Below, piece after piece: positions 55,467-64,000 of a stretch of 64,000 bases of DNA; position 1 is the stretch's first letter; every line of letters starts with the position of its first letter. Position numbers and translations under genes: made by a program. The notes under the pieces are model-generated. The model did not search any database, was not told the DNA's origin, and saw only the letters and a list, made by a program, of their open reading frames with translations. The DNA is from Flavobacteriales bacterium (GTDB taxonomy: Bacteria; Bacteroidota; Bacteroidia; UBA10329), in the NCBI GenBank assembly GCA_021739695.1, contig JAIPBM010000015.1, positions 30,159-94,158 of the forward strand, read 5' to 3'.

Positions 55467-57128
55467 TTATTTTACCTGGATCTTTTGAATCAGATTAGAT
55501 GATTCCGTCATCACATTCAAAATGTAAGAACCTGATGAAAGGTCGATACTCAAGTTTTTCTTGAAGTTGTTCGAAAGAAGAATTGCTTCAGAATACACCA
55601 TTCTTCCAGCCATATCAGTGATCAGCAATTGACCTTTACCTTCTGCGCCATCAATAGATACGGTAAACAATCCATTAGACGGGTTCGGGTAAACATTGGC
55701 CGCAATCTTATCAGAAGCGTCTACGCCTGTTACGACTTCACAATAGGTTACCGTTATATCATAGTTATTAGAACCTGAACCACAAGGGTACTGATCAAAA
55801 GCCAGCGGGTATATTGCCATAACATAAGTTCCTGGTGTAGCTGCGTAAGTGAGCGACCCACTGCCACAAACATCGGTTATTTCCGTAGCTAGCGGGGTAC
55901 CAATGCTTGCACAACTTGCGGCTACGGCAACCACTAAAGGCATGCCACCACTAAATGCCACATCGATATTGGTGTTTTCTGTAACCACCAATTCAAACCA
56001 ATCCAAGTCTCTAGTTCCTGCATCTGCCCAAAGTGTACCTGAAACAGAACCTCCGCAAGCAATAGACTCGTACGTTGAAGGGCCTGGTATGTTCAAACAT
56101 CCTCCATTGACATCAGCACCGCAAGCTTCCGATTCTGCTGTGTTTCCTTGCGATGTGTATGAACATGGACACTGAATTGAGAATGTCTGTGTTTCAGTAT
56201 CGATGAATTCGTTATCCACCAGAATCAGATATTCTGTTCCAGCTGTCAGGTTCATTGGGTAAGACCCCAAGGTGTCCGCATCTATCAAACACGTCCAACC
56301 CAAAGAGTCACATCCTAAACTGGCTGGTTTAAACATGTAATCCAGCCAACTATTTCCTGTTGCAGCAGTGATATCCAAAGTATGAACGCCACTTACAGAA
56401 GGCGTAAAGCTGTAAAGCTGTTCCTGACCACCTACATTGAACCCACAAGGGCCAGTGAAGAAGAAATCAAGTACACCTGCACCACCGAGTGTAAGAGTCT
56501 GAGGAGCACTACAACTTGGAATAGTGACAATGTCATCGCAAGGATTGTTGAACCCTGCAACCACAACGTTATCGATTGCAAAACCATCGGCCCAAGCGGT
56601 ACCGTCATCGTGAAGAAATCCAAACATCATTTGGTCATTGAAGGTGTAATCGGTTCCGCTAACGGTGATGGTTGTAGGAAGCACAACTCCATCTTCTATC
56701 CATGACGGGTCTTCGGTCATTGCCAAATAAAGCCACGTTACGCCAGCATCGTAGGAAATCGTAAAGTACGCAGCGGAGCCCCATTCTGCGGTGTAAAAAC
56801 GATCGAAAAGAAAATAGACAGAATCGAAGCTGGTCAGATTCAGAACAGGGCTATTCAGTTGATCGTTCGACATGTCGCAGTTACAATCATCGTCATTTGA
56901 AATGGCAAACTGGCTTGCATCGAGCGATGCTGGCACATCCCATGATCCGGTCATATAACTGGTTACACCAAAGGTCCAACCATCTGAACCAGTAGCCTGA
57001 ACTCTTGTCCAACCTGCTGGCAGCGCTCCAGTTTCGAAATCTTCGACCAGGAGAACCCCGTAATTCTGTGCCATTGCAAACTGACACATGATGGCAAATA
57101 AAAATACGTATGTAAAAAGTGTTTTCAT
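55467..57128 (-). CDS. T9SS type A surface protein with an adhesin-like N-terminal domain
   Basis: 553 residues from the ATG at 57128 (MKTLFTYVFLFAIMCQFAMAQ); nine codons upstream another ATG is less fitting. The N-terminal 180 residues begin VEDFETGALPAGWTRVQATGSDGW, the concanavalin-like, cleaved-adhesin type pattern seen in many Bacteroidota surface proteins. Two beta domains with paired Cys follow (about 200-330, 340-460), then a type A sorting domain (NVYPNPSNGLFTVSI, LDLSSGSYILNVM-type end). The sorting domain resembles that of the 1106-residue neighbour. It lies 71 bases after the small protein gene at 57200. Confidence 0.87.
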   Translation of the reverse strand: MKTLFTYVFLFAIMCQFAMAQNYGVLLVEDFETGALPAGWTRVQATGSDGWTFGVTSYMTGSWDVPASLDASQFAISNDDDCNCDMSNDQLNSPVLNLTSFDSVYFLFDRFYTAEWGSAAYFTISYDAGVTWLYLAMTEDPSWIEDGVVLPTTITVSGTDYTFNDQMMFGFLHDDGTAWADGFAIDNVVVAGFNNPCDDIVTIPSCSAPQTLTLGGAGVLDFFFTGPCGFNVGGQEQLYSFTPSVSGVHTLDITAATGNSWLDYMFKPASLGCDSLGWTCLIDADTLGSYPMNLTAGTEYLILVDNEFIDTETQTFSIQCPCSYTSQGNTAESEACGADVNGGCLNIPGPSTYESIACGGSVSGTLWADAGTRDLDWFELVVTENTNIDVAFSGGMPLVVAVAASCASIGTPLATEITDVCGSGSLTYAATPGTYVMAIYPLAFDQYPCGSGSNNYDITVTYCEVVTGVDASDKIAANVYPNPSNGLFTVSIDGAEGKGQLLITDMAGRMVYSEAILLSNNFKKNLSIDLSSGSYILNVMTESSNLIQKIQVK

Positions 57129-57199
57129 GTTTTGATTAAATAGGTAGGAAGACAATTGTATGTTCCGAACACTGAGAACTTCGGATGAGCCGCGTATAA

Positions 57200-57508
57200 T
57201 TATTTATCGCCAGTTTTCTTAACCTTCGGCTCGGCAGTCGCTGCTTTTTCAGCGGCACGTGCTTTCATTTGCTCTTCCGTCATTACGGCCTTGCTCGTGT
57301 TTGCAGCATCAACGCGCTTTACAGTGGCAACACGCTTGTCAATCTTGGCAGCTTCAACCTTTTTCGGTTGCCCTTCAACCTTTTTAAGTGATTCTTTCGA
57401 TTCCATTTTAACCCGAGTGGAAGTCGTGGTCTTCTCGCTTGCATTCTGAGCATTTGCCATGCCGAACGAAAAACAAACGAGGGTGATGAGTGTAAATAAT
57501 TGTTTCAT
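57200..57508 (-). CDS. Small Lys/Ala-rich secreted protein
   Basis: 102 residues. Signal peptide MKQLFTLITLVCFSFGMANAQ. The mature part is strongly basic and of low complexity (MESKESLKKVEGQPKKVEAAKIDKR, EEQMKARAAEKAATAEPKVKK), probably disordered or helical. No known family. First gene before the 553-residue T9SS gene, mirroring the 54885/51548 arrangement. Confidence 0.72.
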   Translation of the reverse strand: MKQLFTLITLVCFSFGMANAQNASEKTTTSTRVKMESKESLKKVEGQPKKVEAAKIDKRVATVKRVDAANTSKAVMTEEQMKARAAEKAATAEPKVKKTGDK

Positions 57509-57538
57509 GTTTTTGATGTTTAGATTTTGTGTGTGTCA

Positions 57539-57546
57539 CAAAATTA
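57539..57546 (-). promoter_or_regulatory. -7 box of the 57200 small-protein gene
   Basis: Minus-strand TAATTTTG fits TAnnTTTG, 30 bases before the ATG at 57508. No good -33 TTG. Confidence 0.55.
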
Positions 57547-57586
57547 ACATAAGCAACATGATTTATTAAACCTGAAAACGAGCGTT

Positions 57587-58816
57587 TTACAACGGTTTTC
57601 GATTAGACATAACCAGAGAGTCGAGTTTGCTAACCAGGGCTTGAAAACTTGGTCTTGAGCTTTCTGAAATTGGAACGGATGCGGGCAATTGTTCCTTTCT
57701 GTGGTCAACCTGTTTCCCGTTTTTCCAGAAACGGAAACATACGTGCGGTCCGGTGGCAAGTCCGGTGCTGCCTACATATCCGATAATATCTCCTTGACTT
57801 ACCCGAACTCCAGGTTTGATGCCGCTCTTGATCTTGGACATGTGCAAATACTGGGTTGAATAAACCCCATTATGCTTCATTTTAACGTAGTTGCCATTGT
57901 TTGCCTTGTATTGAGCTTCGAGTATCACGCCATCACCCACGGCCATTATAGGAGTTCCTGTTGGTGCGGCATAATCGGTTCCCAAGTGTGCTTTGAAACG
58001 TTTTTGAACCGGATGAAAGCGTTTCATGGAATAACCAGAACTGATTCTCGAAAACTTGACAGGTGCTTGTAAGAACGCTTTCTTGAGATTGTTGCCTTTC
58101 TCGTCAAAGTATCCTTTATCGTTCTCGCCATCAAAAAAGTAAGCTTTTACCGGCTTTCCGTAATTGGTAAATGTGCTGGTAAGAATGTGGTCCATGCCTA
58201 TGGATTTTCCGTCCACGTAATTTTCTACATAAAGCACTTCGAATTCGTCTCCTTTTTGGATGCGATAAAAATCGATTGTCCAAGCATAGATCTCAGAAAG
58301 CTCAATGGCCAATACTGGATCTGCTCCTTGCTTTTTCAGATCGACATACAAAGACGAATTGACCGTTCCTTTTACATACCTGATCTTCTTCTCTATATCC
58401 TTCTGGCCTTTGTAAACATGCAGGCTGTCTTGCAGGTTGAAAACCACGTATTCCGTAGCATTCGGTTCATAGATGAAACACATGGCATAGCCCGAAGAGT
58501 CCTTCGTACAGAAAATGGTATAAGGTTTCCCAGCAGCCAATTTGCGTACGTCAAAGACCTCTTTTGATTGACGGGCAAGTTGATCGATGGTGGCATAAGG
58601 AACTCCGTATGGGAGCAGAATGGACGAGAGATTATCGTTCTTACCAACCTTATCCTTTATTACAAGGAAGGAATCGGTGACCATTCCGTATTCCTCTGTG
58701 GTTTCGTGCTCAAATGTGACGCCATCTTCGGCAGTATCCTGCGTGCTGGGGCCACATCCCAACGAGAATATAATAGAACAGAACCCAACCCACTTCACAA
58801 ACCTCAACATCCCCAC
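57587..58816 (-). CDS. M23 family metallopeptidase, probable lipoprotein
   Basis: 409 residues (ATG at 58816; another two codons in). Hydrophobic N-terminus ends FSLGC, with Cys21 a possible lipid site, though the box is not canonical. The C-terminal LytM domain keeps the zinc and catalytic residues H277 and D281 (HLGTDYAAP), H325 (YLHMSK) and H358 (GPHVCFRFW). The region before it resembles the LysM-like/OapA-type N-terminal part of cell-wall peptidases. It likely cuts peptidoglycan cross-links. 10 bases after the lectin/PKD gene, so probably cotranscribed with it. Confidence 0.92.
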   Translation of the reverse strand: MGMLRFVKWVGFCSIIFSLGCGPSTQDTAEDGVTFEHETTEEYGMVTDSFLVIKDKVGKNDNLSSILLPYGVPYATIDQLARQSKEVFDVRKLAAGKPYTIFCTKDSSGYAMCFIYEPNATEYVVFNLQDSLHVYKGQKDIEKKIRYVKGTVNSSLYVDLKKQGADPVLAIELSEIYAWTIDFYRIQKGDEFEVLYVENYVDGKSIGMDHILTSTFTNYGKPVKAYFFDGENDKGYFDEKGNNLKKAFLQAPVKFSRISSGYSMKRFHPVQKRFKAHLGTDYAAPTGTPIMAVGDGVILEAQYKANNGNYVKMKHNGVYSTQYLHMSKIKSGIKPGVRVSQGDIIGYVGSTGLATGPHVCFRFWKNGKQVDHRKEQLPASVPISESSRPSFQALVSKLDSLVMSNRKPL

Positions 58817-58826
58817 GAATTAACTG

Positions 58827-60542
58827 CTAACGAAGTAGTGTAACGGTTCCCTGTTCAGAAAAATTGCTTCCGTCCAAACCTTTCAGGTCAAGTGTATAAT
58901 AATACGTTCCTTCGTCTGCTTTTGGGCCACCGTTCACGGTGCCATCCCATCCCCAAAAATCTGTTGGTGGAATGGCTCCTTCATACTTGAATACGGGCCT
59001 TCCCCATCGATTGAAAATCTTCATTTTGGCTTCGACCATAGAATAGGTGAATGGCTGAAAATGATCGTTCATCTCATCCCCGTTGGGTGTAAATACATTC
59101 GGCATATCGTATTCTGGTAGGCCTTCTACGTAAATGGTGTAAGTGATGGAATCAACACAACCATTCACATTGGTAACCACCAAAATCACATCGTAATAAC
59201 CACTATCTGGAAACGAATAATTCAGTGGGTTCATTCCAAGTATGGTCGAATCGAGAATAATCCATTCTGCCTGTTCTCCAGTAGAAAGCGCAGCTGTAAA
59301 AACCACATCCAAACTGTTCGATTCGTAGGTGGCATTGGCCATCGGATTCTCGAAAACCGTTACAGAATTGAGCGCGCTATCGACACATCCTGCATCGGTT
59401 GTTATCTGTAATACCACGTCATAGGTTCCAGCGGACGCATAGGTATTTGACACATTATTTCCAGTTGCTGTAGTTCCATCGCCAAATTCCCAGCTCCAGC
59501 TAGATACTGAGCCAGATGAAACCGAAGACTGATCGACAAAATCAGTTTCTTGATCCTGACAGACATCTGTTGTGGTGAACGCTGCCATCGGGTTCGGATT
59601 TACCGTTACCTGAATACTATCTGAAGCATCGCAACCTTCGGCATCCACGATAGTTTGCGTTACCCAATACGTTCCTGCCTGTGCAAATTCAATTTCTCCA
59701 GGAGCTTGGTTACTTGCCGATTGTCCGTTTCCGAAATCCCATTCCCAACCTACCACTTCGCCCAAAGCGCTGTAAGATTCATCATCAAACGTAATGGTCT
59801 CTCCTTCACATATCTCGCTGACATTGGAAGTTAAGCCAGGAATGATAGAAAAGCAGAATTGCTGAAGATTGTTCAGCCCACCAGTACTGCCTGTAAATCC
59901 CCAGAAAACCATTGGATCGCCAGCGAATATGTTGGCAATGATGTCTCCTGTGTAACTGGTTCGGAGTGACCCGTCCATGTATACATTCATGAGCATGGTG
60001 ACCGGATTCCAACTTACACGCAACACATGCCATTGTCCATCTTCGATGTTCATTCCACTTACAAGCGCGATGACTGGTCCGGCAAGGTTATCTGCCGATG
60101 CGTGGTCGATGGCTCCATTGGCCATAATGGCAACATGATCTTGACCGAGATCTGACTGACTTGGGCCGTTATCGTAAGTGTCAATCTGTACAGCAATGGA
60201 AGGAGCAATTCCTTGATAGCCCAATCCGCCTCCAGTAGCACCAACAAGTGTGCTTACCGGTTGTAGCACGAACGCAATTCCATCAGCACCACTAGCCATT
60301 CCTGGAACATCTTGACCTAAATAAACATCAAATTGGAAATCGAAGGGGTCCTGAAGATTGATCTGCTCACTGTTCCAAACTGAACCACTTTGCGTGTTAA
60401 TGGCTTCTGTAAGTCGGTAACAGTTACAGCTTAGTTGAACAGCATTTCCGTTAACCGCAGGTTGAGAAAAGGTACTTTCTGAAGTTAAAGAAAAGAGGCC
60501 GAGAAGCATGGCAAAGCTGATCAGCGAAAATCTTGAAATCAT
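58827..60542 (-). CDS. Lectin / PKD T9SS type B surface protein
   Basis: 571 residues. Signal peptide to about residue 26. L-type (legume-like) lectin domain 28-235 with GADGIAFVLQP, IAVQIDTYDNG and DHVAIMANG; two PKD domains about 240-315 (WEWDFGNGQS) and 318-397 (WSWEFGDGTT); linker; gliding-motility C-terminal domain 480-571 (MPNVFTPNGD, KIFNRWGRPVF, DEGTYYYTLDL). It probably binds polysaccharide at the surface. Next to the M23 peptidase. Confidence 0.9.
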   Translation of the reverse strand: MISRFSLISFAMLLGLFSLTSESTFSQPAVNGNAVQLSCNCYRLTEAINTQSGSVWNSEQINLQDPFDFQFDVYLGQDVPGMASGADGIAFVLQPVSTLVGATGGGLGYQGIAPSIAVQIDTYDNGPSQSDLGQDHVAIMANGAIDHASADNLAGPVIALVSGMNIEDGQWHVLRVSWNPVTMLMNVYMDGSLRTSYTGDIIANIFAGDPMVFWGFTGSTGGLNNLQQFCFSIIPGLTSNVSEICEGETITFDDESYSALGEVVGWEWDFGNGQSASNQAPGEIEFAQAGTYWVTQTIVDAEGCDASDSIQVTVNPNPMAAFTTTDVCQDQETDFVDQSSVSSGSVSSWSWEFGDGTTATGNNVSNTYASAGTYDVVLQITTDAGCVDSALNSVTVFENPMANATYESNSLDVVFTAALSTGEQAEWIILDSTILGMNPLNYSFPDSGYYDVILVVTNVNGCVDSITYTIYVEGLPEYDMPNVFTPNGDEMNDHFQPFTYSMVEAKMKIFNRWGRPVFKYEGAIPPTDFWGWDGTVNGGPKADEGTYYYTLDLKGLDGSNFSEQGTVTLLR

Positions 60543-60644
60543 GTTTTAAGAATTTGAGGGCACAAAATACATCGTCCGTTAATACCAACTGGTTTAACGG
60601 AAGACGAATTTACTCCTATAGGTTGCTGAACCTATGTTTTGAGC

Positions 60645-61652
60645 TTAGTTCTTTTGAACAAGGTCTTCTACCCAACTTTTGCCCCAATTCTCTTTCTCGT
60701 CTTCTGACCAAAGTTCTGGAAAGAAGATGCGTTTCATAAAACGTGGTGGAAGGTATTTCTGCCAATTTGTTCCTCCAGTGGCAGGCACACCATCTTCATC
60801 TTTAAGCAAATAGCGCGCGGCTGTTTTGTAATGCTGAAGCGGCCAATTGATGTTGACATTGGCATCCAGCATCTTCATTTGAGCAATCAGTTCCTGGTCG
60901 TTCCTTTCCTCTTCAGAAAGCGTTAGGTATTTGGCCCAAAGGTTCTTTTCGCGGCAACGCACTGCCAAATTGGTCAGTTCTTCGCTGTATTTCTGCTCAA
61001 ATTGTTTCAGTGTCAAGGTCTTCTTCCCTGTTTCCAGCTCAGTAGCTCCCGCTTTCCAGTAGATATATTCGAACATCTGACGGATGCCTTCCTCATCTGC
61101 TTTCAGGTTCTCGAATTTGTGTCGATGATCGATGTGTACCAGATTATTCATGGATGTTGAACAGATCTCAATCTTGCGGTACTGTGCGCTTTGGAACCCA
61201 CTTGCTGGCAAAAGCGCCATTCTGAATCGTAGGAATTGCTCCTTGTCCATTCCATATTCCATAACACCATAACTCGTGGTCAGCGCCCGGAAATATTCGT
61301 TGATCCTTCGAACCCGATCCTTGAAAAATCCTGGCTCCAATTGTTCTTTCCAGCCTTTGTCCTCGCCATTCGGAAGTACGTTTCTACCATTGTTGGCAAT
61401 CTGCTCATATTCGTGCAATGCCAACCTGAAATAAAGTTCGGTTATCTGATGATAGATGATGAAAATGAGTTCATCTGGAAAATCTGTTCGGGGCTTTTGC
61501 AGCGTCATCAGCGTGTCTAGGCCCGTGTATTCCCAATAAGGAAGATAATTGGAAAGCAACAATCCATCGAGGTAGGCATTCATATCCTGCCCCATGTTCT
61601 CGTACTTGTCTTGCAGTTTCTTCAGTTGTTCCTGCAGAAGTTCGTTGTTCAT
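60645..61652 (-). CDS. tdo: Tryptophan 2,3-dioxygenase
   Basis: 335 residues, longer than the usual bacterial form of about 280. Heme enzyme opening the indole ring to N-formylkynurenine. NELLQEQLKKLQDKYENM starts the protein; WEYTGLDTLMTLQKPRTDFPDELIFIIYHQITELYFRLALHEYEQI contains the distal site and QSAQYRKIE the conserved substrate segment; TGGTNWQKYLP lies near the end and replaces the usual flexible TGGS loop. Divergent from kmo across 112 bases. Confidence 0.95.
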   Translation of the reverse strand: MNNELLQEQLKKLQDKYENMGQDMNAYLDGLLLSNYLPYWEYTGLDTLMTLQKPRTDFPDELIFIIYHQITELYFRLALHEYEQIANNGRNVLPNGEDKGWKEQLEPGFFKDRVRRINEYFRALTTSYGVMEYGMDKEQFLRFRMALLPASGFQSAQYRKIEICSTSMNNLVHIDHRHKFENLKADEEGIRQMFEYIYWKAGATELETGKKTLTLKQFEQKYSEELTNLAVRCREKNLWAKYLTLSEEERNDQELIAQMKMLDANVNINWPLQHYKTAARYLLKDEDGVPATGGTNWQKYLPPRFMKRIFFPELWSEDEKENWGKSWVEDLVQKN

Positions 61653-61671
61653 CAGTTCTATTTAGTGCGTC

Positions 61672-61700
61672 CGAAATTAGGAAAATCGATACCTGCGCAA
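61672..61700 (-). promoter_or_regulatory. Possible tdo promoter
   Basis: Minus-strand TTG (61698-61700), 18 bases, TAATTTCG (61672-61679), one mismatch from TAnnTTTG. Leader of about 15-20 bases. Confidence 0.55.
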
Positions 61701-61764
61701 TAATGACGTTGGTCATGAACGCTCCATTGGCTGAATACTTAAATTGCCGCCAAATACGAAGAGG

Positions 61765-63102
61765 ATGGAAAAGCAGATCATTATCGGAGCTGGGTTGGTT
61801 GGCTCGTTACACGCGGTTTACTTGGCAAAAAGAGGCGTAAACGTGGAGATTTACGAACGCAGACCGGATATGCGTAAGACAGAAATCAGCGCGGGTCGTT
61901 CTATCAATCTTGCCATTTCGCACCGTGGACTGAAAGCCCTTGACCGTGTAGGACTGAAGGAAAAAGTATTGAAAATGGTGATTCCGATGCCTGGTCGAAT
62001 GATCCATGACATGGAAGGCAGCACCAACTTTCAACCTTATGGTAAAGAAGGGCAGCACATCAATTCTGTTTCTCGCGGAGGATTGAATGCCCTTTTGATG
62101 GATGAAGCAGAACGTTTAGGCGTAAAGATCCATTTCAACATGCGCTGCACCAACATGAATCTGGAAGCAGGAAAGGCCACTTTCAGGAACGAACTTTCTG
62201 GCGAAGCAACAGAAGTAATCGCAGACAACATTTATGGCACAGATGGCGCTTTCAGCGAAGTGCGTCATGCGATGATGATGACCGATCGATTTGATTATTC
62301 ACAGACGTATTTGAAACACGGCTACAAGGAACTTTCCATTCCACCAGCAGAAGATGGCGGTTTCCGATTAGAGAAGAACGCGCTGCATATTTGGCCTAGG
62401 GGCGGCTATATGCTCATTGCGCTTCCAAATCTGGACGGCAGTTTTACCGTTACGCTGTTCCTTTCTTTCGAAGGAAAATATGCTTTCGAAAATCTGAACA
62501 CAGAAAAGGAAGTACTCGATTTCTTTCAGGAGGTTTTTCCAGATGTGGTACCGCACATGCCAACGCTTGTAGATGATTTCTTCGGCAATCCGACCTCATC
62601 GCTTTGTACCGTTCGTTGTTTCCCATGGAAATACAAGGACAAGGCATTGATCTTTGGCGATGCATCGCATGCCATTGTTCCGTTCTACGGACAAGGAATG
62701 GTTTCGGGATTTGAGGATTGCTATGTTTTTGACCAACTGGCCGATGACCTTTGGAATGAAAAAGAACAACTCTTCCAGCAATTTCAAGAAAGCCGTAAAC
62801 CAGATGTTGATGCCATTGCCGATCTTGCTTTGCGCAACTTCATTGAAATGCGCGATTCTGTTGCCGACCCCAAATTCCTATTGAGGAAGAAGATAGAGAA
62901 GGCGATCAACGAAAAGCATCCCGAAAAATGGGTTCCATTATATAGTATGGTGACCTTCTCAGAAATGCGCTATTCAGAAGCCCTTGCCCGCGGAAAAGAA
63001 CAGGACAAGGTCATGGAAGAGATTCTCTCTTGGGATGGAATAGAAGCCAATTGGGCCGAAGAATCTGTCTTTAAAAAGATTGAAGTGCTGGCAACCAACT
63101 AG
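61765..63102 (+). CDS. kmo: Kynurenine 3-monooxygenase
   Basis: 445 residues from the ATG at 61765 (MEKQIIIGAGLVGSLHAVYLAKRG), preceded by GAAGAGG; a TTG seven codons upstream is not needed. FAD monooxygenase that hydroxylates kynurenine to 3-hydroxykynurenine. FAD-binding GAGLVG (8-13), AGRSINLAISHRG and GDASHAIVPFYGQGMVSGFEDC are present, and the C-terminal YSMVTFSEMRYSEA segment is typical. With tdo it forms the first steps of tryptophan breakdown or de novo NAD synthesis; kynureninase and HAO are not in the window. Confidence 0.96.
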   Translation: MEKQIIIGAGLVGSLHAVYLAKRGVNVEIYERRPDMRKTEISAGRSINLAISHRGLKALDRVGLKEKVLKMVIPMPGRMIHDMEGSTNFQPYGKEGQHINSVSRGGLNALLMDEAERLGVKIHFNMRCTNMNLEAGKATFRNELSGEATEVIADNIYGTDGAFSEVRHAMMMTDRFDYSQTYLKHGYKELSIPPAEDGGFRLEKNALHIWPRGGYMLIALPNLDGSFTVTLFLSFEGKYAFENLNTEKEVLDFFQEVFPDVVPHMPTLVDDFFGNPTSSLCTVRCFPWKYKDKALIFGDASHAIVPFYGQGMVSGFEDCYVFDQLADDLWNEKEQLFQQFQESRKPDVDAIADLALRNFIEMRDSVADPKFLLRKKIEKAINEKHPEKWVPLYSMVTFSEMRYSEALARGKEQDKVMEEILSWDGIEANWAEESVFKKIEVLATN

Positions 63103-63178
63103 GGCCTAAACAGTCTTTATTCCAACCCGACCGAACAGTGCAACAGAAACGTAATTTCGGGACATCCAATACCCCACA

Positions 63179-64000
63179 ATGAGCTCTTTCAACCCCTTAT
63201 TAAGAGTGGCCTTTTTGGCTTTACTTATTGCAATCATTCATTCGCCTAAAAAGGTTGAAGCGCAAGGTTGCCTCAATGCTGATTTCGAAAGCGGCAACTT
63301 TACTGGCTGGACAGGAACTTGGGGAGATGGCGTTTGTACCAGTTCTCTGTTTGGTATTTGTCTTGCCTCAGCCCCAGATCCTTTCCAATACAACGGCCTC
63401 AATCAAGGCACCAACAACCAAGCGGCTGACGCGACTCCCGAAAAGAACCATTTCATTATGACAGGAGGGAATGATGCAATCGTTGGAGCGGGATTACCTG
63501 TTGTGTTCCAAGGCAATTACTCTATGCGTTTGGGAAATGCCCAAGCCGAAGATGGTGGCGAAAGCATCAGTTATTCCTTCTTAGTGAACAACTCAAACGT
63601 GAATTTCACTTATCACTATGCAGTTGTTCTCAATGCTGGCTCTCACTCTTCAGGCGAGCAGCCTTACTTCAGAATCAGGATGTACGATGGAAGTGGAAAC
63701 CCGATAACATGCGCAACCTACGATGTGGACGCCAATTCGGCACCAACAATTGGTGGATTTATCAGTACGCCTTCGGTCTTGTACAAACCTTGGTCTTCCG
63801 TTTTCATTCCTCTGAACAATTACATCGGACAAACAGTACGAATTGAGTTCACCACAAGAGATTGTGACGCAAACGGTGGAAGTCATTTTGGCTACGCATA
63901 CATCGATGCGGAATGCGCTCCGCTAGAGATCATCTCCTCCGCGCCAACCATTTGTGGCGGACAGACCGAGACACTGACTGCGCCAGCAGGTGCGGCCACC
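63179..64000 (+). CDS. Large secreted protein, N-terminal part (cut by window)
   Basis: 274 codons from the ATG at 63179, open to the right edge. Signal peptide MSSFNPLLRVAFLALLIAIIHSPKKVEAQ. The mature N-terminus, GCLNADFESGNFTGWTGTWGDG, is the start found in Bacteroidota gliding-type surface proteins: a carbohydrate-binding-like jelly roll to about residue 240 (RIEFTTRDCDANGGSHFGYAYIDAEC), then an Ig/SprB-like segment beginning SSAPTICGGQTETLTAPAG. A PKD/Ig array and a type B sorting domain are likely further on, but not seen. Confidence 0.8.
   Translation, partial: MSSFNPLLRVAFLALLIAIIHSPKKVEAQGCLNADFESGNFTGWTGTWGDGVCTSSLFGICLASAPDPFQYNGLNQGTNNQAADATPEKNHFIMTGGNDAIVGAGLPVVFQGNYSMRLGNAQAEDGGESISYSFLVNNSNVNFTYHYAVVLNAGSHSSGEQPYFRIRMYDGSGNPITCATYDVDANSAPTIGGFISTPSVLYKPWSSVFIPLNNYIGQTVRIEFTTRDCDANGGSHFGYAYIDAECAPLEIISSAPTICGGQTETLTAPAGAAT

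Noticed and set aside
57164..57185. TCCGAA/TTCGGA stem between the 57200 and 55467 genes as a terminator
   Set aside because: Only six base pairs with a ten-base loop and no T tract on the minus strand.
60618..60635. ATAGGTT/AACCTAT stem after tdo as a terminator
   Set aside because: AT-rich, seven base pairs, and no T tract in the tdo direction; too weak to call.

Overview
The window comes from a Bacteroidota chromosome, most likely Flavobacteriales-like. Five proteins carry complete type IX secretion (T9SS) C-terminal domains: two type A (YPNPSNG type), one shorter type A and three of the gliding-motility type B form among them, counting the CUB/P-domain protein. Several genes are preceded by the Bacteroidota promoter form TTG-N(18-20)-TAnnTTTG. 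Most genes lack a Shine-Dalgarno sequence, and the protein families (DUF3467 after rpoC, a long IspG, the AccB/AccC and RpmF/FabH neighbours, the COX cluster) match that phylum. I cannot fix the genus. No phage, insertion sequence, CRISPR array or integron is visible.

1-17425, almost all minus strand, is the core information-processing block. In transcription order it runs rpsU, xerC, hpf, terminator; then promoter, tRNA-Thr(TGT), tRNA-Tyr(GTA), tRNA-Gly(TCC), tRNA-Thr(GGT), tuf, tRNA-Trp(CCA), secE, nusG, rplK, rplA, rplJ, rplL, rpoB, rpoC, a DUF3467 gene, and finally a penicillin-acylase-family gene cut by the left edge. The tRNA/tuf/secE/nusG/rpl/rpo order equals that of Escherichia coli, with tRNA-Trp added.

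17426-32872, minus strand, holds a membrane glycosyltransferase-like protein, an acyl-CoA dehydrogenase, apt, a helix-hairpin-helix protein, an alanine/glycine:sodium symporter, a cytochrome-oxidase assembly cluster (small CxxC protein, DUF420/CtaM, SCO1, COX subunit IV, two subunit III proteins, heme O synthase), and the rimP-nusA-infB operon with a clear promoter and a terminator-like leader.

33002-51132 is mixed: a small secreted protein plus a CUB/P-domain T9SS protein, metF, ribE, a fibronectin-like T9SS type B protein, mqnC (futalosine menaquinone route), pdxA, DUF177-rpmF-fabH-accB-accC (fatty acid synthesis), a helical protein of unknown function, a small T9SS protein and ispG.

51163-64000 is a surface and secreted-protein region: three small charged secreted proteins, two T9SS type A proteins, an M23 peptidase, a lectin/PKD type B protein, then divergent tdo and kmo (tryptophan to 3-hydroxykynurenine) and the start of another large secreted protein.

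The points most worth attention are a repeated two-gene layout (small signal-peptide protein, then a T9SS protein), an intrinsic-terminator structure inside the first codons of metF, a terminator-like leader touching the rimP start, and a strong Shine-Dalgarno sequence on rpsU.
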